Shown: positions 9,360 through 18,635, counted from the first letter of the stretch. The stretch is 64,000 nucleotides of DNA from Gloeocapsopsis sp. IPPAS B-1203 (GCF_002749975.1 NZ_PEIG01000001.1:310001-374000); one strand, 5' to 3'. The notes: a model not told the origin generated them from the sequence alone. Numbers and translations are program-made.

Positions 9360-11024
9360 ATGGCAGTCACAACGATTGAATTAGCGAACCTCAACGGTAG
9401 AAACGGCTTTGTCCTCAATGGTATTGATAGAGGCGATAGCTCAGGCGAATCCGTCAGTAGTGCGGGAGATGTCAACGGTGATGGCTTTGACGATATGATT
9501 ATCGGCGCCCCCAATGCTGACCCCAATGGCAACTCACTCGCAGGAGAGAGCTACGTCGTGTTTGGTTCGGGCAATAGTTTCCCGGCAAGCATCGATTTAG
9601 CCAACCTTAACGGTAGCAACGGCTTTGTTCTCAATGGTGTTGATACATTTGACTTCTCAGGCGATTCTGTCAGTAGTGCAGGAGACATCAACGGCGATGG
9701 CTTTGACGATGTGATTATCGGTGCCCCTGATGCTAACCCCAACGGCAACTCACTCGCAGGAGAGAGCTACGTCGTGTTTGGTTCGGGCAATAGTTTCCCG
9801 GCAAGCATTGACTTAGCCAGTCTCGATGGCAGCAACGGCTTTGTCCTTAATGGTGTTGATGAAGATGACGAATCAGGCTCTTCTGTCAGTAGTGCAGGAG
9901 ACGTCAACGGCGATGGCTTTGACGATGTGATTATTGGTGCTTTTGGTGCTGCTCCCGATGGCAATATTGAGGCCGGAAAGAGCTACGTCGTGTTTGGTTC
10001 GGGCAATAGTTTTCCGGCAAGCGTTGATTTAGCAAGTCTCGACGGTAGCAACGGCTTTGTCCTTAATGGTGTTGATGTATTTGACGCATCAGGTGCTTTC
10101 GTCAGTGGGGCGGGAGACTTCAACGGCGATGGCTTTGATGATGTGATTATTGGCGCTCGCTTTGCTGACCCCAGCGGTACTGATGCTGCCGGAGAGAGCT
10201 ATGTCGTATTTGGCTCAAGCAGTGGATTCCCTGCCAGCATCAACTTAGCAAGTCTTGACGGTAGCAATGGCTTTGTCCTCAATGGTATTGATGAAGATGA
10301 TAGATCAGGCATTTCCGTCAGTGCTGCTGGCGATGTTGATGGCGATGGACTTGACGATCTAATTATTGGTGCTCCTGGTGCTGACCCCAACAGCAACTCT
10401 AACGCGGGAGAGAGCTACATCGTATTTGGCTTTCGCTCGTTGTTTGGCACTGCTGGTAACGACGTTCTCCTCGGTAGCAACACGCGCGACTGCATCTCAG
10501 GACTCGATGGCAACGACACCCTCGCCGGACTGTTAGGAGACGACACGCTTCTCGGTGGTGCAGGCAATGACGTGCTACGCGGCGACTTGAATAACCGCTC
10601 GCCTCAAGGCAGCGTCGGTGGCAACGATACGCTGTTTGGTGGACTCGGTAATGACCAACTCGGTGGCAAGGGGGGTGACGACCAACTGTTTGGCGAACAA
10701 GGTAATGATACGCTCTACGGCGATGATGGCGATGATTTGTTACGTGGTGGTGCAGGCAATGACACGCTGATTGGCGATGACTTCTCTGGTGGTCAAGGTA
10801 GCGATACTTTTGTCTTGGCAGCAGGCGAAGGGCGCGACACTATCCGTGACTTTGAAGATGGCATTGACTTGATTGGCTTGGCAGGCGGTTTGAGTTTCGA
10901 GCAATTGACGATTAGCGCTAGTGGTGCTAACAATGCCCTGATTCGCTTGGGCAGCGAGCAACTTGCACTGCTAACGGGTGTGGCGGCGAGCAACTTAACC
11001 GCGACGGACTTTACTCTTGTCTAA
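9360..11024 (+). CDS. FG-GAP repeat and RTX calcium-binding secreted protein, copy 1
   Basis: A 554-residue repeat protein. Residues 1-355 hold five FG-GAP (integrin-alpha-like propeller) repeats of 72 residues, each with a calcium-loop motif such as DVNGDGFDDVIIGA and a GESYVVFG strand. Residues about 360-490 hold glycine-rich RTX nonapeptides (GGAGNDVL, GEQGNDTLYGDDGDD). The end, GGQGSDTFVLAAGEGRD to ATDFTLV, resembles the C-terminal domains of cyanobacterial type I secretion substrates. There is no N-terminal signal peptide, which fits export through an ABC-HlyD-TolC channel. It is likely a calcium-stabilised surface or extracellular protein. Start: ATG preceded by AAGGAG. Five propeller blades is fewer than the seven of copy 2. 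Ligand and role are unknown. Confidence 0.85.
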   Translation: MAVTTIELANLNGRNGFVLNGIDRGDSSGESVSSAGDVNGDGFDDMIIGAPNADPNGNSLAGESYVVFGSGNSFPASIDLANLNGSNGFVLNGVDTFDFSGDSVSSAGDINGDGFDDVIIGAPDANPNGNSLAGESYVVFGSGNSFPASIDLASLDGSNGFVLNGVDEDDESGSSVSSAGDVNGDGFDDVIIGAFGAAPDGNIEAGKSYVVFGSGNSFPASVDLASLDGSNGFVLNGVDVFDASGAFVSGAGDFNGDGFDDVIIGARFADPSGTDAAGESYVVFGSSSGFPASINLASLDGSNGFVLNGIDEDDRSGISVSAAGDVDGDGLDDLIIGAPGADPNSNSNAGESYIVFGFRSLFGTAGNDVLLGSNTRDCISGLDGNDTLAGLLGDDTLLGGAGNDVLRGDLNNRSPQGSVGGNDTLFGGLGNDQLGGKGGDDQLFGEQGNDTLYGDDGDDLLRGGAGNDTLIGDDFSGGQGSDTFVLAAGEGRDTIRDFEDGIDLIGLAGGLSFEQLTISASGANNALIRLGSEQLALLTGVAASNLTATDFTLV

Positions 11025-11036
11025 TTTTGAGACGTT

Positions 11037-11060
11037 ATGACACTACCACCAGTTGCATGA
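11037..11060 (+). pseudogene. fossil start of the downstream glycosyltransferase gene at the duplication junction
   Basis: After the stop of copy 1, the sequence ATGACACTACCACC repeats the first 14 bases of the gene at 13260. It then runs into the leader of copy 2, giving a seven-codon frame (MTLPPVA) closed by TGA. It marks the breakpoint of the tandem duplication and shows that the glycosyltransferase gene already lay downstream when the unit doubled. Confidence 0.75.
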
Positions 11061-11150
11061 GGCAATCAGCTGGAGATGTCAGCCAAGAATCAACTGACGA
11101 AATGATATCCCTTGTCAGTCAACATCCAGTAACAACAAGGAGCAACAACC

Positions 11151-13247
11151 ATGGCAGTGACAACAATTGAATTAGCAAACCTCAACGGTAGAAACGGCTT
11201 TGTCCTCAATGGTATTGAGGCAAATGACTTCTCAGGCTATTCCGTCAGTAGTGCAGGAGACGTCAACGGCGATGGCTTTGACGATGTGATTATCGGTGCC
11301 GCTAATGCTGACTCCAACGGCAACTCTACCGCCGGAGAGAGCTACGTCGTGTTTGGTTCCGGCAGTGGCTTTCCTGCCAGCATCGACTTAGCCAACCTCG
11401 ACGGTAGCAACGGCTTTGTTCTCAATGGTATTGATGTAAATGACAGATCAGGCAGATCCGTCAGTAGTGCAGGAGACGTCAACGGCGATGGCTTTGACGA
11501 CGTGATTATCGGCGCTCCCAATGCTGACCCCAACGGCAACTCATTCGCGGGAGAGAGCTATGTCGTGTTTGGTTCGGGTAGTGGCTTTGCGGCAAGCGTG
11601 GACTTAGCAAGTCTTGATGGCAGCAACGGCTTTGTCCTCAATGGTATTGATGAAGATGACTTCTCAGGCGAATCCGTTAGTAGTGCGGGAGACGTCAACG
11701 GCGATGGCTTTGACGATGTGATTATCGGTGCCATCTATGCTGACCCCAACGGCAACTCTAGCGCCGGAGAGAGCTACGTCGTATTTGGCTCAAGCAGTGG
11801 CTTTCCAGCCAGCATTGACTTAGCCAACCTTGACGGTAGCAATGGCTTTGTCCTCAATGGTATTGATGAAGATGACAGCTCAGGCGAATCCGTTAGTAGT
11901 GCAGGAGACGTCAACGGCGATGGCTTTGACGATGTGATTATCGGTGCCGCTAATGCTGATCCCAACGGCAACGCTGATGCCGGAGAGAGCTACGTCGTGT
12001 TTGGCTCAAGTAGTGGCTTTGCGGCAAGCGTGGACTTAGCCAACCTCGATGGCAGCAATGGCTTTGTCCTCAATGGCATTGCTGCAAATGACAGCTCAGG
12101 CGAATCCGTTAGTAGTGCAGGAGACGTCAACGGCGATGGCTTTGATGATGTGATTATCGGTGCCCCTGGTGCTGACCCCAACGGCAACTCTGGCGCCGGA
12201 GAGAGCTACGTCGTATTTGGCTCAAGTAGTGGCTTTGCCGCGAGTATCGACTTAGCCAACCTCGACGGTAGCAATGGCTTTGTCCTCAATGGCATTGCTG
12301 CAAATGACAGCTCAGGCGAATCCGTCAGTGGTGCAGGAGACGTCAACGGCGATGGCTTTGACGATCTGATTATCGGTGCCATCTTTGCTGACCCCAACGG
12401 CAACTCTGGCGCGGGAGAGAGCTACGTCGTGTTTGGTTCGGGCAGTGGCTTTCCTGCCAGCATCAACTTAGCAAGTCTTAATGGTAGCAATGGCTTTGTC
12501 CTCAATGGTGTTGCTGCGGGCGACTTCTCTGGTAACTCGGTGAGTGCCGCCGGCGATGTTGATGGCGATGGACTTGACGATCTAATTATTGGTGCTGTTG
12601 ATGCTAACCCCAACAGCAACTCTAGGGCGGGAGAGAGCTACATCGTGTTTGGCTTTCGCTCGTTGTTTGGCACTGCTGGTAACGACGTTCTCCTCGGTAG
12701 CAACACGCGCGACTGCCTCTCAGGACTCGATGGCAACGACACCGTGGCGGGAGGGTTGGGAGACGACACGCTTCTCGGTGGTGCAGGCAATGACGTGCTA
12801 CGCGGCGACTTGAATAACCGCTCGCCTCAAGGCAGCGTCGGTGGCAACGATACGCTGTTTGGTGGACTCGGTAATGACCAACTCGGTGGCAAGGGGGGTG
12901 ACGACCAACTGTTTGGCGAACAAGGTAATGATACGCTCTACGGCGATGATGGCGATGATTTGTTACGTGGTGGTGCAGGCAATGACACGCTGATTGGCGA
13001 TGACTTCTCTGGTGGTCAAGGTAGCGATACTTTTGTCTTGGCAGCAGGCGAAGGGCGCGACACTATCCGTGACTTTGAAGATGGCATTGACTTGATTGGC
13101 TTGGCAGGCGGTTTGAGTTTCGAGCAATTGACGATTAGCGCTAGTGGTGCTAACAATGCCCTGATTCGCTTGGGCAGCGAGCAACTTGCACTGCTAACGG
13201 GTGTGGCGGCGAGCAACTTAACCGCGACGGACTTTACTCTTGTCTAA
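11151..13247 (+). CDS. FG-GAP repeat and RTX calcium-binding secreted protein, copy 2
   Basis: A 698-residue paralogue of the preceding gene. It has seven 72-residue FG-GAP repeats, consistent with a closed seven-bladed propeller, followed by the same RTX array and type I secretion-like C-terminus. The RTX half differs from copy 1 in only a few residues near TRDC(I/L)SGLDGNDT. Its leader, including the ribosome site (AAGGAG), is duplicated with the gene. It lacks a signal peptide and probably leaves the cell by type I export; a TolC-type protein is encoded at 30434-32086, but no dedicated RTX transporter is in the window. Only 12 bases separate it from the glycosyltransferase gene, suggesting co-transcription and perhaps a shared role in surface structure. 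Confidence 0.85.
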   Translation: MAVTTIELANLNGRNGFVLNGIEANDFSGYSVSSAGDVNGDGFDDVIIGAANADSNGNSTAGESYVVFGSGSGFPASIDLANLDGSNGFVLNGIDVNDRSGRSVSSAGDVNGDGFDDVIIGAPNADPNGNSFAGESYVVFGSGSGFAASVDLASLDGSNGFVLNGIDEDDFSGESVSSAGDVNGDGFDDVIIGAIYADPNGNSSAGESYVVFGSSSGFPASIDLANLDGSNGFVLNGIDEDDSSGESVSSAGDVNGDGFDDVIIGAANADPNGNADAGESYVVFGSSSGFAASVDLANLDGSNGFVLNGIAANDSSGESVSSAGDVNGDGFDDVIIGAPGADPNGNSGAGESYVVFGSSSGFAASIDLANLDGSNGFVLNGIAANDSSGESVSGAGDVNGDGFDDLIIGAIFADPNGNSGAGESYVVFGSGSGFPASINLASLNGSNGFVLNGVAAGDFSGNSVSAAGDVDGDGLDDLIIGAVDANPNSNSRAGESYIVFGFRSLFGTAGNDVLLGSNTRDCLSGLDGNDTVAGGLGDDTLLGGAGNDVLRGDLNNRSPQGSVGGNDTLFGGLGNDQLGGKGGDDQLFGEQGNDTLYGDDGDDLLRGGAGNDTLIGDDFSGGQGSDTFVLAAGEGRDTIRDFEDGIDLIGLAGGLSFEQLTISASGANNALIRLGSEQLALLTGVAASNLTATDFTLV

Positions 13248-13259
13248 TTCTGAAACGTT

Positions 13260-14246
13260 ATGACACTACCACCTATTTATTTCTACTTACCCCAACCCTA
13301 CTTTCCTCACACTCTGCCCGCAACTGCTGCGGAGAATTGGGCAGGATATGGGCTGGGCATTTATACCTGGACGCTCCAAACTTACTTCCGGCTGCAAGCG
13401 GTTGGTTTTCCCTGTCAGTTGGTCAGTTCGCCGCCGAAGGAAGGAATTGTGCTATTTCATCGCCAAGCGTTGCAATTTCGTCCGCTCCAGCCGCAACCCC
13501 GATTACTCCTGATTTGTCTTCAAGCTGACAAACAACCCTGCCCTGTCGCTCACCTGCATGTGGTTCAAAATCCCACTGATTCCCGAATTCCACATAGCTA
13601 CTATCTACCCCACTGGCCCCAACCTGGGTTAATTCCCCGTAATCCAGAACGCGGCGATCGCTTCGAGACAATTGCTTATTTCGGTCATGCGTGCAGTTTA
13701 GCTCCCGAACTCAAAGCACCCGCGTGGCAATACCAATTAGCCGCCTTGGGTTTACGCTGGCAACCAATTATCAATCACAACTCCTGGCACGATTTCCGCC
13801 AGCTTGACTGTCGCTGGAATGACTACAGCAACATTGATGCCATTGTTGCTATCCGCAGTTTTCACTCTGAGCAAACCTATCTTTATAAGCCCGCTACGAA
13901 ACTCTACAATGCTTGGCTTGCTGGAGTCCCCGCGCTGCTTGGAGCAGAATCGGCGTATCGCGCGATCGGGCAAGCAAATATGAATTACTTAGAAGTGTCT
14001 TCCTATAGTGAGTTGCTCGCTACCCTCATCAGACTAAAGTCATCTGCTACAGCACGCCAGAGGTTAGTCGGCAACGGTGCGCTGTCGGCATTACAGTTTC
14101 TGCCCGAACAAATTACTGAGAACTGGTGTCAGTTTCTGATTAATGTCGCGATTCCTGCTTGGCAAGCCCGTTGTCAACGCAACGAGCGACAACTTTTCAG
14201 CCGAGTCAAAAACTTCAATTCCAGACTAGAACGCGCCACATCTTAA
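13260..14246 (+). CDS. glycosyltransferase-like protein
   Basis: A 328-residue protein with a GT-B-like C-terminal half. The segment KPATKLYNAWLAGVPALLG (about 210-228) resembles the nucleotide-sugar-binding loop of family 1-type glycosyltransferases, followed by a short helical tail. The N-terminal half is proline- and aromatic-rich, with a GYGLGIYTWTL segment that could form the acceptor side. No signal peptide or membrane helix is seen. It starts 12 bases after the FG-GAP/RTX gene and ends 25 bases before a polysaccharide pyruvyl transferase gene, so the three probably form one transcript concerned with surface glycans. The exact sugar and acceptor cannot be inferred. Assignment as a glycosyltransferase is moderate. 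Confidence 0.6.
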   Translation: MTLPPIYFYLPQPYFPHTLPATAAENWAGYGLGIYTWTLQTYFRLQAVGFPCQLVSSPPKEGIVLFHRQALQFRPLQPQPRLLLICLQADKQPCPVAHLHVVQNPTDSRIPHSYYLPHWPQPGLIPRNPERGDRFETIAYFGHACSLAPELKAPAWQYQLAALGLRWQPIINHNSWHDFRQLDCRWNDYSNIDAIVAIRSFHSEQTYLYKPATKLYNAWLAGVPALLGAESAYRAIGQANMNYLEVSSYSELLATLIRLKSSATARQRLVGNGALSALQFLPEQITENWCQFLINVAIPAWQARCQRNERQLFSRVKNFNSRLERATS

Positions 14247-14271
14247 ACGCAATCTTAGCGACTCGACATAA

Positions 14272-15180
14272 ATGAAACTATATTATTATCAACGACGTGA
14301 TGGCAACAGCAATTTTGGCGACGACCTCAATTCGTGGCTGTGGTCCCAGCTACTGCCAGGTTTTTTTGACGAAGATCCAACCATTGCCTTTATTGGTATC
14401 GGTACGTTGTTGAATCATCTACTTCCACAACGCGTACCACAAGCTCAACGGCTTGTCATCTTTGGTACTGGTGCAGGTTACGGCAATCCATTCACTGCGG
14501 TTGCTCATCAATGGCAAATTTATTGCCTTCGTGGCAGGTTATCTGCGCAAAAACTCGGTCTTGCAGAAGAGTTAGCAATTACGGATGCAGCTTTATTAGT
14601 TCGACGTTTGTTCCAGCCAACGAGTCAAAAAACAAGCCGCTTCGCTTTTATGCCACACGTGCATCATGCGACTTATGCTGGTACTCTATTGCAAGATATT
14701 TGCACTCAAGTGGGCTTAGGTTATATTGACCCACGGTGGTCAGTAAAGAAAGTCTTGACATCAATTAGCCAAACCGAGGTTCTCTTAGCCGAAGCGATGC
14801 ATGGTGCCATTGTTGCTGATGCCTTACGCATCCCGTGGATTCCGGTATTGACGAGTCCTCGCATCCTCACATTTAAGTGGCATGACTGGTGCTCGTCGTT
14901 AAAGTTAGAGTATCATCCTTACTATATTCCGCCTCTAGTGAGTGCCTATCCTCGCTTTGCGCGTCGCCGCAGTGCGATCGCATATTGGAAAAATTGTTGG
15001 CAACAGGAACCGTGGCTGGCGTTATGTCAAATGGTATCTCAACGCTCATTGTGGGCAACTCAGTTACTGCGGATTACTCAAGTTGCTTGTCCTTCCCTCA
15101 GCCATGCTAGTCTAGTCGAGCAGTTAACAGATCAATTGGAAAATCGCTTAGAGCAGCTAAAAAGCGATTGGTCTGTATAA
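14272..15180 (+). CDS. polysaccharide pyruvyl transferase family protein
   Basis: A 302-residue protein of the family that transfers pyruvate from PEP to sugar residues of exopolysaccharides (CsaB/ExoV type). The N-terminus KLYYYQRRDGNSNFGDDLN contains the family's NFGDDLN signature. It is followed by IGIGTLLN, FGTGAGYG, the LRGRLSA segment (family: RGxxS) and EAMHGAIVADALRIPW (family: S/xExHG). Pyruvylated surface sugars can anchor S-layer or other surface proteins, so a link to the neighbouring secreted FG-GAP/RTX proteins is attractive but is only inference. Cytosolic; no membrane segment. Confidence 0.85.
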   Translation: MKLYYYQRRDGNSNFGDDLNSWLWSQLLPGFFDEDPTIAFIGIGTLLNHLLPQRVPQAQRLVIFGTGAGYGNPFTAVAHQWQIYCLRGRLSAQKLGLAEELAITDAALLVRRLFQPTSQKTSRFAFMPHVHHATYAGTLLQDICTQVGLGYIDPRWSVKKVLTSISQTEVLLAEAMHGAIVADALRIPWIPVLTSPRILTFKWHDWCSSLKLEYHPYYIPPLVSAYPRFARRRSAIAYWKNCWQQEPWLALCQMVSQRSLWATQLLRITQVACPSLSHASLVEQLTDQLENRLEQLKSDWSV

Positions 15181-15195
15181 TAGGCACATCTCGTG

Positions 15196-16236
15196 CTATG
15201 GCGATGAAACGACTGTAGCGCGTGAGCTAACTTCTATCGGAGAACCGTCAGGAGATTCAATCACAAATCCAGCATCGCAAATCATTTTTAAATCGCTGTG
15301 TGTTGCTTGTCCAGGAGTTGTCAAATAATCACCAATAAAGATTGAGTTTGCTGGATAAAGTCCTAAAGGTTGCAGCGATCGCAAATGAACTTCTCTACCG
15401 CCAGCGATTCTAATTTCCTGTGTAGGAAGCACAAAGCGAAATAAGCATAACACTCGCAGACAATAGCGCGGGTTCAAGTCTTTGATCTTCTCAAACGGCG
15501 TTCCTGGAATTGGAATCAAGAAATTTAGGGGAACACTAGTAGCATTCAATTCCCGCAACGAGAATGCTAAGTCGATGACATCATCATCCGACTCGCCCAT
15601 GCCAATAATTCCACCAGAACAGGTTGTGATTCCTGCGGCTTTGACATTTTCTAGCGTAGCAGTTCGGTCATTAAACGTATGTGTTGTGCAAATTTGCGAG
15701 TGATAATCATCCGAAGTATTCAAATTATGATTGACGCGATCTACCCCGACTTCTGCCAAACGCAGCGTTTGCTCTTGACTCAACAACCCAAGACACGCAC
15801 AAATTTTTAAATCATAGTTTGCTTTAACCGCTTGTACAGCGTCCAGAACCTGCGTAAACACTCGCTCACTGGGAGAACGCCCCGAAATAACCAGACAAAA
15901 AGTTCCAGCTTGCAATTTCTTTGCCTGTGCAGCAGCGTCTAGAATTTTTTCTTGAGCTAAGAGGGGATACTTCTCAATTTCAGCAGTAGAAATCTTCGAT
16001 TGCGAACAATAGTGACAATCTTCTGGACAAAGCCCACTTTGAGCGTTAAGGAGAAAATGCAACCGGACGCGATTTTCCCAGTAATGATAGCGCACGCGAT
16101 AGGCAGCAGCAAGTTGCTCAAGCAGGACACTATCAGGTGCATTGAGTACCGCCCGTGCGGCTTCGCGTGTCAGTAGTTCTCCAGCCAAAGCGCGATCGGC
16201 AAGTTCGTTCCAGTTAAGAGCAGAAGATTTCAACAT
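15196..16236 (-). CDS. bioB: biotin synthase
   Basis: Radical-SAM enzyme that inserts sulfur into dethiobiotin, 346 residues, the normal length. The [4Fe-4S] cluster motif is in [13 protein letters not shown] (CxxxCxxC, about residues 69-81). Further family motifs are [28 protein letters not shown] and [10 protein letters not shown]. It lies downstream of bioA on the same strand, separated by about 105 bases that contain short heptamer-like repeats; the two are likely co-expressed for the last and an earlier step of biotin synthesis. bioF and bioD are not in the window. It converges on the pyruvyl transferase gene with a 15-base gap. Confidence 0.97.
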   Translation of the reverse strand: MLKSSALNWNELADRALAGELLTREAARAVLNAPDSVLLEQLAAAYRVRYHYWENRVRLHFLLNAQSGLCPEDCHYCSQSKISTAEIEKYPLLAQEKILDAAAQAKKLQAGTFCLVISGRSPSERVFTQVLDAVQAVKANYDLKICACLGLLSQEQTLRLAEVGVDRVNHNLNTSDDYHSQICTTHTFNDRTATLENVKAAGITTCSGGIIGMGESDDDVIDLAFSLRELNATSVPLNFLIPIPGTPFEKIKDLNPRYCLRVLCLFRFVLPTQEIRIAGGREVHLRSLQPLGLYPANSIFIGDYLTTPGQATHSDLKMICDAGFVIESPDGSPIEVSSRATVVSSP

Positions 16237-16241
16237 AAGAA

Positions 16242-16270
16242 GAGGTCAGAGGTCGGAGGTCAGAGGTCAG
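16242..16270. repeat. short tandem repeat of GAGGTCA type
   Basis: Four near-copies of GAGGTCAG/GAGGTCG lie in tandem just upstream of bioB. The same type occurs at 24399-24424. Heptamer arrays of this kind (STRR sequences) are known in cyanobacterial genomes. Confidence 0.6.
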
Positions 16271-16341
16271 AAATTATGGTTAAAACAGGGGTAAGGCACT
16301 GCCTTACCCATCACTGGAGCAATAATTCTGATTGACCATTG

Positions 16342-17646
16342 CTATATGATAGTATCAAGCACGCAGCGGATTGCTTGATAAATTGATTCGAGTTGCTCTA
16401 AGGTAATGCAATAAGGTGGCATTAAGTAGAGCGTATTACCCAGAGGACGTAAGAGAAATCCTTCCGCTAGAAACCTTTGTTTGAGGATTGGTGCGATCGC
16501 ATTAAAATATCCACTTTGACCATCGGTGACAATATCCATCGCGGCGATCGTTCCGCAAGTACGTATTTTCTCTATTTTAGGATGCTCTTTCAACCATTTT
16601 TCTAGACAGTGGCGATGCTGCTGTTCTAAATGGCGAAAATGAGGATTTGCTTCCAGTAGTTCCAAAGACGCAACACCCGTAGCACAGGCTAACGGATTTC
16701 CTGTGTATGAATGACCGTGAAAAAACGTTTTACTGACATCATCACTGTAAAACACACGATAAATGTCTTCTGTCGCAACGGTGACAGCTAAAGGTAAGCA
16801 GCCGCCAGATAAACCTTTTGATAAACAAATAATATCCGGTGCGGTTTCTGCTTTTAAGCAAGCAAACAATTCTCCAGTACGTCCAAAGCCCGTCATTACC
16901 TCGTCATAAATTACAAGTATGCCAAAAGACTGTGCTAGGTTTCCCAATGCTTGTAAAAATTGCGGGCGACATACTCGCATTCCCCCTGCACCTTGTACAA
17001 GTGGCTCGATAAAAATACCTGCGTAGCGCGTGGAATTTTGCTGGAGAAGCCGTGTCAGTATATCTAGAGTATGTGCTTCACGGATTACTACATCGCCATC
17101 ATCATCAAACGTAGCAGGAAAAGGCACAAGCTCTGTCGAGAACATCAAGCGTCGAAAAGGCTGCTCCCACGGAGAACTACCTGCAATTGACATTGCTCCT
17201 ATCGTATCACCGTGATACCCACCTTCAAAGCTAATAAACGTAGTGCGTTCAGTCTCTCCTTGGTTGAACCAATATTGGCAAGCCATTTTCAGCGCTACTT
17301 CCATCGCTGTTGAACCGTTATCTGAAAAAAATACTCTTGTGAGCAATTTTGGCAGATGCTTCAGCAATTTTCTGGCTAACTGTTCGGCTGGTTCGTGAGT
17401 AAAACCTGTAAAAATGACGTGTTCCAATGCTTGGGCTTGTTTGTAAAGTGCTTCAGCAAGTACAGGATGTCCATGTCCATGAATTGTTACCCACCAACTA
17501 GAAATACAATCCACAATTTGGCGTCCGTCTTCCAATTCGAGCATCACTCCTTTCCCCTTGACTACCTTCAAAGGCATTGGCGCGGTTTTCATTTGGGTAA
17601 ATGGTTGCCAAATCGGAGAATCATAAATTTCTTCGATGCTGCTCAT
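16342..17646 (-). CDS. bioA: adenosylmethionine-8-amino-7-oxononanoate aminotransferase
   Basis: PLP-dependent class III aminotransferase that converts KAPA to DAPA with SAM as amino donor. Motifs are IWQPFTQMKTAP near the N-terminus, the FEGGYHGDTIGAMS loop, YDEVMTGFGRTG (Asp binding the PLP pyridine) and LSKGLSGG with the PLP lysine. The chosen start is the ATG at 17646 (MSSIEEIYD); the frame is open to a TTG four codons earlier, but neither has a strong ribosome site. 434 residues, usual length. It is upstream of bioB on the same strand. The pair covers two of the four biotin-ring steps. Confidence 0.96.
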   Translation of the reverse strand: MSSIEEIYDSPIWQPFTQMKTAPMPLKVVKGKGVMLELEDGRQIVDCISSWWVTIHGHGHPVLAEALYKQAQALEHVIFTGFTHEPAEQLARKLLKHLPKLLTRVFFSDNGSTAMEVALKMACQYWFNQGETERTTFISFEGGYHGDTIGAMSIAGSSPWEQPFRRLMFSTELVPFPATFDDDGDVVIREAHTLDILTRLLQQNSTRYAGIFIEPLVQGAGGMRVCRPQFLQALGNLAQSFGILVIYDEVMTGFGRTGELFACLKAETAPDIICLSKGLSGGCLPLAVTVATEDIYRVFYSDDVSKTFFHGHSYTGNPLACATGVASLELLEANPHFRHLEQQHRHCLEKWLKEHPKIEKIRTCGTIAAMDIVTDGQSGYFNAIAPILKQRFLAEGFLLRPLGNTLYLMPPYCITLEQLESIYQAIRCVLDTII

Positions 17647-17995
17647 AAAAAAAATCAAGTTCTTGAGTAAAAAAAGCTATGAATAATCCCGAAAAACAAG
17701 CAAATAGAACATAATTTAGTCTTTCTAGCCACTAATCACTCTTCCCTAGCCACTCAATTCTGACTTGACTGCTGAGGTTAGTTAAGCGAAACTGACAATA
17801 ATTGATGTCAGGCTTCATGTATTGCTAAATTTTGTTAACTTTTTATTCTCTATAATTCGATAGATGAAACATTATTTAGCAATAGTGATAGTGAGGAGAG
17901 CACATAGTAGGCATAAACGCTTACAAATAGCAACAAGCAGCCGATACAGTGTAGCTGCAAAATTATAAATAAAGCTATGGTGATTAGCTAGAAGT
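17647..17995. other. intergenic region upstream of the ycf35 operon and bioA
   Basis: A spacer between divergent genes. It must hold promoters for bioA and for the DUF2997-ycf35-ferredoxin operon. A good -10 match (TATAAT, 17851-17856) lies 140 bases before the operon on the plus strand, without a well-spaced -35. Nothing else is recognised. Confidence 0.45.
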
Positions 17996-18205
17996 ATGGA
18001 AACGCTAGAGTTTGTGATTTATCCTGATGGTCGCGTCCAGGAAACAGTCTCCGGTATAGTAGGAGCTACTTGTACCGAAGTTACAGCGGCAATCGAAGCA
18101 GAACTGGGGCAAGTCGTCAGTCACCAGCCAAGCTCAGAATTTTATAATGCAGTACAACACCAGTCTACAGTTGCAACGACACAAGCTAGTTTTAGCGAGT
18201 GGTAA
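17996..18205 (+). CDS. DUF2997 family small protein
   Basis: A 69-residue protein whose first half (METLEFVIYPDGRVQETVSG, then a Cys-containing helix TCTEVTAAIEAELG) matches DUF2997, a small domain that accompanies ycf35 in cyanobacteria. No membrane segment and no catalytic residues are evident. It is the first gene of a three-gene operon, 43 bases before ycf35. Function is unknown; the conserved association with Ycf35 and a ferredoxin suggests a redox or iron-sulfur-related role (inference). Confidence 0.75.
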   Translation: METLEFVIYPDGRVQETVSGIVGATCTEVTAAIEAELGQVVSHQPSSEFYNAVQHQSTVATTQASFSEW

Positions 18206-18248
18206 TTTTACTAACTAGTCCAGCTTGATTCAATTCACAACTAATACA

Positions 18249-18635
18249 ATGTCACACTTTAGCCAAATCAAAACACAAATCCGTAATCTTTCATCTCTAC
18301 AAGCTGCTCTCACTGACTTAGGCATCAGTTGGAAATCTGGTTCTAGAGCAGTAAGAGGATATCGCGGTCAAACTCGTAATGCCGAAATCACCATCGAGCA
18401 GGAAAATGGTTACGATGTCGGCTTTAGTTGGAACGGTAAAGAATACGAACTCGTTGCCGATTTGCAGTATTGGCAGCAAGATTTGTCAGTTGAAGGTTTC
18501 CTGAAGAAAATCACCCAGCGTTATGCTTACCACACAGTGTTAAGTGAAACCTCGCGTTTAGGATTCCAAGTAGCAGAACAGCAACAAAATAAAGACGGAT
18601 CAATTCGACTATTAGTACAGCGCTGGAGTGCGTAA
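18249..18635 (+). CDS. ycf35: Ycf35 family protein (DUF1257)
   Basis: A 128-residue protein starting MSHFSQIKTQIRNLSSLQAA, the characteristic Ycf35/DUF1257 N-terminus found in cyanobacteria and red-lineage plastids. The frame is open upstream to a TTG at 18225, but the ATG at 18249 gives the family start. Soluble alpha/beta protein of unknown biochemical function. Its stop codon overlaps the ferredoxin start by one base (TAATG), which indicates translational coupling. Confidence 0.9.
   Translation: MSHFSQIKTQIRNLSSLQAALTDLGISWKSGSRAVRGYRGQTRNAEITIEQENGYDVGFSWNGKEYELVADLQYWQQDLSVEGFLKKITQRYAYHTVLSETSRLGFQVAEQQQNKDGSIRLLVQRWSA

Larger units (their letters stand above)
9264..13273 (+). repeat. 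tandem gene duplication: two FG-GAP/RTX units
   Basis: Unit 1 spans about 9264-11050 and unit 2 about 11055-13273. Homology starts at GCATGA in the leader of each copy. It runs through the entire coding sequence and past the stop codon, and ends after ATGACACTACCACC, the first 14 bases of the downstream glycosyltransferase gene. The two units differ by two internal 216-bp propeller repeats. Their RTX halves are almost identical at the nucleotide level, which suggests a recent duplication or gene conversion. Confidence 0.85.

Noticed and set aside
9266-9379. 37-codon frame overlapping the start of FG-GAP copy 1, with an equal-length frame at 11057-11170 before copy 2
   Set aside because: Both are simply part of the duplicated leader. 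Nearly all differences between them change the residue, and they have no recognisable product or ribosome site, so no coding constraint is evident.
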